Shown here: in pieces, positions 57,491 through 64,000 of the stretch
Numbering within the stretch: position 1 is the stretch's first letter
Layout: every line of letters begins with the position of its first letter
Assembly: GCA_021613335.1 (NCBI GenBank)
Contig: JAJTWR010000260.1
Coordinates: 2,289,001 to 2,353,000 of the forward strand
Direction: 5' to 3'
Source of the DNA: Whitmania pigra
Lineage: Eukaryota > Annelida > Clitellata > Hirudinida > Haemopidae
Length of the DNA stretch: 64,000 nucleotides
Position numbers and translations under genes: made by a program
The notes under the pieces: model-generated
Database searches by the model: none
Told to the model about the DNA's origin: nothing
Seen by the model: only the letters and a program-made list of their open reading frames with translations

Positions 57491-60400
57491 TTAATTGTTT
57501 TGATGATCGTGTCCTGCTAATTGACTGGATGAGATTGAATTGCTGCATTTAATGCTTGAAAGATGCAAATTACTCAATGAATTCATGAGTGGTGTCGGTG
57601 CAGGAGTAGTGGAACGAGAATTTGTGAGATCACTATGTTCAATAAGTTCCATCAATTCTTTGCTTGACAAGCCTGCACTGAGATCTTGAGCTTCTGTTCA
57701 TAAATCATAGCAAAGAAAATAAAAATTGTTTAAATTCCTTAAAATGAAGGCTTACCTAATCCTTTTGAAGATAGTTCAAAGGCAGTGGAAAGATCCCAAA
57801 TCTAAAAGTTGACATTAAAATTAGTATAAGTATTGAAATAAGTATAAAAAATTCAAGGTGATTAAACCTGAACAGTCCCGTTAACATGTCCTGTAAATAT
57901 GTATCTTCGGGGTCTAGATCCCATGCGGTTTGATCCTTCACATTCATGAGCCGTGAAGCAAGAAATCACTGAACCATCCACAGACTTTATCAAGCAAACT
58001 CTACATTGAAATTGTGAATAATGTTCCAAGGTTTAGAACAAGTTTAAGTAGCCAAAATCACCTTTTCCCTGAAGAAGACATACGAACAAATAATTGATCA
58101 CTTTCTGGAACAACTTTTTGGATGAAGACTTGAGAATCATCTTTTTCACCAAATGGACCTGAAGAATAAGTTTATATATAAATTCCATCTTATCATGCCC
58201 AACATGTCAGGTACTACCAAAATCATTAGCATTTGAGTAGTAGAGTGGAGGGGAAGGCTCTTCAATATTGAAAATGTTAAAGGAAGCAAGAGGCATGGAA
58301 CCTGGCTGTGTGTTTATCATTCCTCTGAATCTTGTTACACTCCAGGTTCTCACATGATTAAATTCAGAACACACTAAATAAAAAAAAAGTATCTGAATTG
58401 TCTTGCCTGTTGGCTCATGGCTTGCCACAAACTTATTCTTCAGGCCCATTTGATGCCAGAATTAAATTTATTATTACAGTGTACTTAAAAAACCTGAGAC
58501 GAGATGTTTTTCAGAAATCATAACTTTTGTCACAGCACTACAATGAACTGTGAATGTCTGAAATAGCTGAGGTCCTTGGCCAAGTGTTTCTGGGTGTTGA
58601 ACAATAACACGAACAGTACCAGAATTGGTGCCATAAGCTATTTCCATCCAATTTCCACCAAATCCAAGAAACTGATCTGCTCATTAGCAATTACCATTTA
58701 TGAAATGAAAAACTACCAAATATATCATTAATGACTTGTTTTGGGTGTTAGGTAAACACTCAAAGATGTGATCTTATCCCCGGCTGGATCTCTATATAAC
58801 TCAGTAACCAAAAGATCATTGTCCTTCATCCTCAATGGGAATTTCTGCATATCTTTATTTAAAATTTTGTTATAAAGCCTTCTATTTTTTAATGTAACAA
58901 ATCTATGACAAACCAATAATAAAAATGCATCCATTGTCACAACCCAAAAGCAGAAGAGAACCAGTAGTATCATGGCTTGTGATTGGAACTATGTCTTGGA
59001 TCTGTCCAAATATTAGGGCAATTAGTCAATTCATTCACCTATTTCTCGTAAGAAAATTATTTGCAAAACCTGCCAATTCTGTGTGGTTGCATGCCAAACA
59101 CCAAACTTGCCTGTATTACTCAGAGCAACCAAGTGAGACCCAATAAAAAACAATGAATTGACTGGAACAGTTATGTTAAATATCCCTGAATCAAATAAAT
59201 GTTCAGTTTAAAGCAAGAAAGTCAAGCATCTCAATACAAAATTACCAATTTCTCGTGAGCTTTGTCGGTTGTCAAACACTTGCCATAATTGGATGCTTGA
59301 GCCAAAGCTCACAGCAATCATTCTGCAGCAACCATCCTGAATGAGGTGTTTAGCGTTGAGGGCCACTCGCTCAACGACTGCACTTATTCTAGGACTGACC
59401 CAACTCACTTTCCACCCAAGAGATTCTTTCAACCTTAATAAATCGTTTTTTCTTATTTATTTCAAATCATAAACAGAAGGGCCCACAGGCCACTAACTTC
59501 AGAAAACAGAATTAATAGAAATGGTAAAATTTTCACAATCATCAAAATACCAGCTTTGATTCAGTCTGCAAATTCACTGGACTTGAATTTAATGAAAAGC
59601 ATCTAGGGTATGCTTTTCAAGATAACATCAGTGGTGTAGCATGGACTTTAAATCTACATTGACTCGTGCCTATTTTCAAACCTTACAAATTATTTCCTAA
59701 TGAATGTCAAAAAAGTGGATGATTAACGACATGGCATGGGAACGTTGACTTGAGCACTACAGCTATTCTTTTTTTGAAAATATCTCTTTTTACTTGGAGG
59801 AGCTCCAACAGGTTGACTGCTTAATGTTTCAACATAGTAGCAGAACAAAATAAGATTGAAAAATCGGAAATGGAAACAGACAGGAAAGCAACAAATTCAA
59901 CATGTAGTCAAAATGTGGTGCACAATTGTGAAATTAATAAAAATAAGTTTCAACAATTGTACAAAAATAATTTCAACTGTGCCAGTTGAGAAAGTGTGCG
60001 CCAGGATGTAAAAGCTTGTGCACCGGCACACGATTGCACAGCTTAGAGGGAACAGTGTAAGGTAAGTAAACGTTGTAAGATGTAAAGTCAAAAAATCTGG
60101 CCTATTCAAGAGCAAAGAACAGCTGCAATAATGAACAGAATCAGGCAACTTTTCCCAATGCAAGTGGGAATAAATAATATTGAAGTCAGTCATTAAATGC
60201 AAATGCAAATGGCCCAGCTTAACTTAATTGTTTTACTCTAAGTCTCTAAAATGTGTGTTAAATAAAATTAGTGTTGCAAAACTTATTAGAAAGTTAATTA
60301 ATTGCCTATTTCAAGGGTAACAACAATCGATTAAAATAAAAACCAACCTATACAAACAGATAAAATGTGGATAGGATACAGCCAACCAATTGCAGTGGCC

Positions 60401-63400
60401 TTTAAGAATTGTAATCCTCAAGGGGTGAAGCTCTAAAAAACCTTTTTAAAATTTAATTTGAAGCTTAGATCCTACGAACATGTAGAAATAATGTAGATGA
60501 AATAATATAATTACATATAATATTTTCAACCGAACACTCTTGATAAAATAAAAGACTCATTTTCTATTATATATAGAGATAAAATTTACTGACTAGTGTT
60601 TGCTATTCCCAAATCCACAGAATTAGTTACACCTCTTGGTTCTGCAGGCACATGATCCAAACGGCTTCTGTCAAAAAAGTGCTGTCGTTGGCTTTTAAAT
60701 TATTTAAATGATTTAGCTCAATTTGACCTTGCATTCTGAAGCATAACATGGTTTGAATCAACGTATGCCTCATCCATGGAAGTAACTGGAATGTAAACAA
60801 GCTCTAATAAGGAAGTGCTAAAGATAACTAATGTTTGAAAAATCCTACACTGGGGATGAATGACACCATGGAACAATATTCCACCACAACTCTTCTGTTG
60901 CAATTCATCACATACTAGCAATCTTCTCACTTAAACAATTAGTGGAAAGATATCATGCTATTATTTCATTCTAGAGTTCACAAACAATCTCTAACCAAGT
61001 GGTGTCAAACCATAAAATTCTGCTTCGTGCCTGAGGCCTCTTAGATCAGAAGTACTAACAATTTTATTGAAATTAAGTGGTTTTCAAATAAAAAATTAAC
61101 TAAAAATAGATAAACCTGAAGTTGAATTCTCTATTCCTCAAGTAATTTAAAATGTGACCAAATAAGACAGGATCTCGATCAATAAAGATCTTTAAAAAAA
61201 TTAAATGAATTTTCAACATTCTTAAGTAACAACTGAACAAAACATTTTATTATAATTGCAATAGCAATAATTGATCAGTGTTCCTTAACAATTTTACAAA
61301 TAAAATAGCTTTATAAGGACCAACATCACCACTCGAGTCTTTTAAGGATGGAATTCTTCCACTCAACAAGCTTTGAACAAATACATTAAAGGATGAAATG
61401 CATCTTAAAATATTAGAATTTCAATGTGATTCAAACCTTGTAAAAAATGAATCAGGAATCCAAGTCAGTGTCTGATATGATGTACTGAATCTAAAGTAAT
61501 AAATAAGTGTTGGTTATATAATTATATCAATGTCAAATAAAAACTGCATTATCACTATATTAAAGCAATGTTACTTTAAAATGACTTCAAAAATATGTTT
61601 CAAGTCATTAAAATAATTCTGATGCATTCATGACTTTAAAATCTACTCCAAAAACACTTCAGATAGTAGAGAGTGCCATTGAAATAAAATTGAACACAAG
61701 GGGAATAAATTTAACCTGAATATTCCTAGTTAGTGGGAAATCTACCAAAGCCATGAATATTTCTAATACTACAAAAGTCAGTCTAAAGGTGTCATTTAAA
61801 AATTTATTTGAAGGAGGTGAAGATATATTGTGAAATGAAGCTTTGCTATGATATGAGACTGTATACTAGGCTGGACGAATCAAACTCCACTCATCATAAA
61901 GGCATTTACTGTAAACATTAGCAGAAACCATGGGACAAAATCATTCATAAACCAGTTATATGAGAGTCATCCAAATATCTTTCAGAACCAAGGCAGAGTT
62001 CTATAGTCTGTGCAGGGTGACTGGCAAGACCCACAGTGCATTGCATAAACTTGGCCCAGGTTCAAGAATCACACAATTTACACAGTTATCTATTAAATTA
62101 CTGCTGATTTTTTACCCAAATTGCCTTTATGTCATTTACAAAGTCATATTTAATTAATATACTATAAAATTTAGTAGTAACATTTGAATATTATTGGGAT
62201 TTCATCGATAAATGCCTTCAATGTTTTTCGCAGCTGAACGTGGGGTTTCTTAGTGTCTCCCTAGTGTATCTTGTTCCTACATGTAACTTTGGGTATTTCT
62301 ACTTTTTCCCGAAAATTGCACAAATTATTTGTCTGAATTCAATAAATCTTATAAGTAAATCTAATATGTTTCGGTACATTATATTGACCTATTAAAATTC
62401 TGTATATAAAAAGTTATCATCAAGAAACGTAACTGGGCCAAGTTTTTGCAACGCACTATATTTCCAAATGGCAGTTATAGAAAAATGAAGGAGTTTTTGA
62501 CAAGCACACCTAAAGACATGTTCCAATATCAGAAATATTGCCACAAGTTTTTTGGTCAAGCATATGCCAGGCTTTCAGAAAGCAATAGACTGCATGTGAG
62601 ATTAGATAGCTCTGTGAGTATATTTAGTTGAAGTGATCATATCATGATCTATGCGGAATGTACACAACTGAAATGTAAAGGTCCTGATTGAAAATAGTTC
62701 TGAATAGAATTTTGGAAAAATAATATTCTCAGTTTTGCCTTCTCAAACAAAAAGGATATTTGGATTTCCATCTCAAAAACATGTCATGCAGAACATGCCC
62801 TTGAGTTTTATTAATTGACATTAAAATTATTGTATGTCAGAAAAACTGCAATCACCTAAATTGAAAGGGCAAATCTGTGAGAATAAGAATCCTCAGAATG
62901 AACACATTCTTCCATTCAATGCTTATGGTTATTGTAATAGAGCTTTTTGACCAAAATGCATGTTTTATTGCACAGCTTTGGTGGAAGTTTATAAGCATAA
63001 TTGACACCAAGTTTTAGATGCAGGTTGTGTTCTGGAGTATAGTTGGCTGCTGGGAATTCAAAGACTCAAAGACAACTTTAGGATATCAAGGCAATTCAAG
63101 TTTGATGAAAAGTAATATCAATAATATCAATAACAGACCAACCCATACATGGCCTAAAAGGAAAGCAAAAATCAGATTATCATGTTTCCCTGAAAATAAG
63201 CCCAAGTTAAGATTCTCAGCTAGCATTTACCTATTAGACTATTGAAAAATTGTTTTTGTTAATAGACAAAAGACGCTTTGAAATAAAAAAAATGAAAATA
63301 TTATTTCATACTAAATAACTTTTTGTGTAGAAGAGTAAATCTTATTTAAATTTTCTAAGTAAAAGAACCCCGGAGAAAATTCTTAAAATGCTCACGAAAG

Positions 63401-63502
63401 TAAGACTTATTGATTTGAGATGTAATCCCACAAGCAACAAAGAGTTAACCTTGTTCCTCCGACATTTAAACAAACTATATCAGAATAAGATACTCCTGCC
63501 AT
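57491..63502 (-). CDS. KCTD3 (BTB/POZ plus WD40 protein), 18 exons
   Basis: KCTD3/SHKBP1 family; vertebrate KCTD3 binds HCN3 channels and increases their surface level. Coding exons 5' to 3', minus strand: 63502-63450, 61490-61437, 61370-61325, 61189-61116, 61039-60996, 60929-60851, 60667-60594, 60432-60348, 59433-59246, 59185-59070, 59001-58914, 58852-58736, 58676-58494, 58373-58218, 58158-58062, 58000-57868, 57801-57756, 57693-57491. Phases close to 611 aa. The BTB (residues ~1-95) begins with [11 protein letters not shown] and includes WIPDSFF and IFIDRDP; the WD40 part contains the nearly invariant [34 protein letters not shown] and [11 protein letters not shown]. Human KCTD3 is ~815 aa; here the C-terminus stops about 45 residues after SRSTTPAP, lacking the long tail. 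The start is at 63502 (MAG as in human), though the frame is open further upstream. Confidence 0.93.
61491..63449. other. KCTD3 intron 1
   Basis: Nearly 2 kb, the largest intron of this gene. Frames at 61960-62157, 62446-62631 and 63018-63245 are short; the last has a WSIVG...[12 protein letters not shown] pattern that could be Tc1 transposase debris. The distal part near 63250-63310 shares CTAAATAACTTTTTGTG-type sequence with the Tc1 end at 54460, supporting a decayed Tc1 there. Confidence 0.35.
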
Positions 63503-64000
63503 AGCCTGTTCCAACCATCCATCAGAATTCAGGCATAATGTTGATGTTATTTATGCTCGGAAAAAGTTTAAAAGTATACAAAGGTATTACTCTAACTGAA
63601 GTTAAGTTATTTCAACACAAGAATGAGATTAATTTTTGTTAATTAAATTACAAGTAAATTTACATCCACAAAATTTACTATACTAAAGGTAGTAATGGAG
63701 ATTTCCTGGTGTACTTAACCTGGTTAATGATTGTATATTGCACGCAATACCATTTCATAATTTTTCTTCGCTTAACTTCGTGAAATGATATTATTCTGTC
63801 AGAGAGCAACATGATGCGTGTGAGCCCCTTGCCCCATCAAGTGGCGGAAAAGTAGGGTGGCTGAGATTGCTTCCTGGGTTTTTTTCATCAGTCGTAAGAC
63901 CACAAAACTAAGTCCATCATTCATATCCTGCAATAACCAAAGAATATTATCCTGCAACTCATAATAACACATAAATTAAGTGCCAAACTAAAGAATGTGC
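63503..64000. other. KCTD3 upstream region
   Basis: Contains the 5' UTR/promoter side of KCTD3. A somewhat GC-richer stretch (63810-63880) is the only compositional feature. No other gene seen before the window ends. Confidence 0.3.

Overview
The window is nuclear DNA from an invertebrate animal. It is AT-rich, its genes are split into many short exons with GT-AG introns, and it is full of DNA transposons and retroelement debris. The phylum cannot be fixed from sequence alone. The gene set is animal-wide, the KCTD3 protein is nearly vertebrate-like in places, and the SINE/LINE tails and R2-group elements occur in many marine invertebrates. I saw no bacterial-type genes, CRISPR array, rRNA or intact tRNA.

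Four host genes can be assembled exon by exon, with all splice phases closing: (1) VPS16, minus strand, 5586-21146, 23 coding exons, 821 aa (HOPS/CORVET tethering). (2) MRPL19, minus strand, 27211-28645, 7 exons, about 298 aa (mitochondrial large ribosomal subunit). (3) An LRRK1-type ankyrin-LRR-ROC-COR-kinase-WD40 protein, plus strand, 31000-57400, 27 exons, 1880 aa. (4) KCTD3 (BTB plus WD40), minus strand, 57491-63502, 18 exons, 611 aa. LRRK and KCTD3 converge, with 90 bp between their stop codons. MRPL19 and LRRK diverge across about 2.35 kb. No operon-like logic links the four.

Mobile DNA, left to right: 1-1455 is a ~291-bp tandem array that runs into a Tc1 fragment. 2166-4905 is a mosaic of a deleted Ty3/gypsy element, an inverted gypsy RT piece, an R2-group fragment and pogo-like ends. 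VPS16 introns carry a Tigger pseudogene, a LINE tail, an exact 272-bp duplication that copies part of an exon, a pogo-like two-gene element, a mariner, two hAT elements with 8-bp target duplications and a MITE. 22340-26164 is a nearly full-length R2-group non-LTR retrotransposon inserted into an older Tc1 copy. LRRK introns carry a TIR-bounded Tc1, fold-back MITEs, two more R2-group fragments, a tRNA-derived SINE, an APE-type LINE fragment and a 2.3-kb TIR element.

The most unusual items are: the R2-group element, with 71-bp direct repeats at both ends, a 42-bp target duplication and a conserved, apparently covarying 3' RNA fold; a pogo-like element that in two independent copies sits opposite the same second, unidentified gene; and an LRRK whose ROC GTPase keeps its P-loop but has lost the usual DxxG and THxD motifs.
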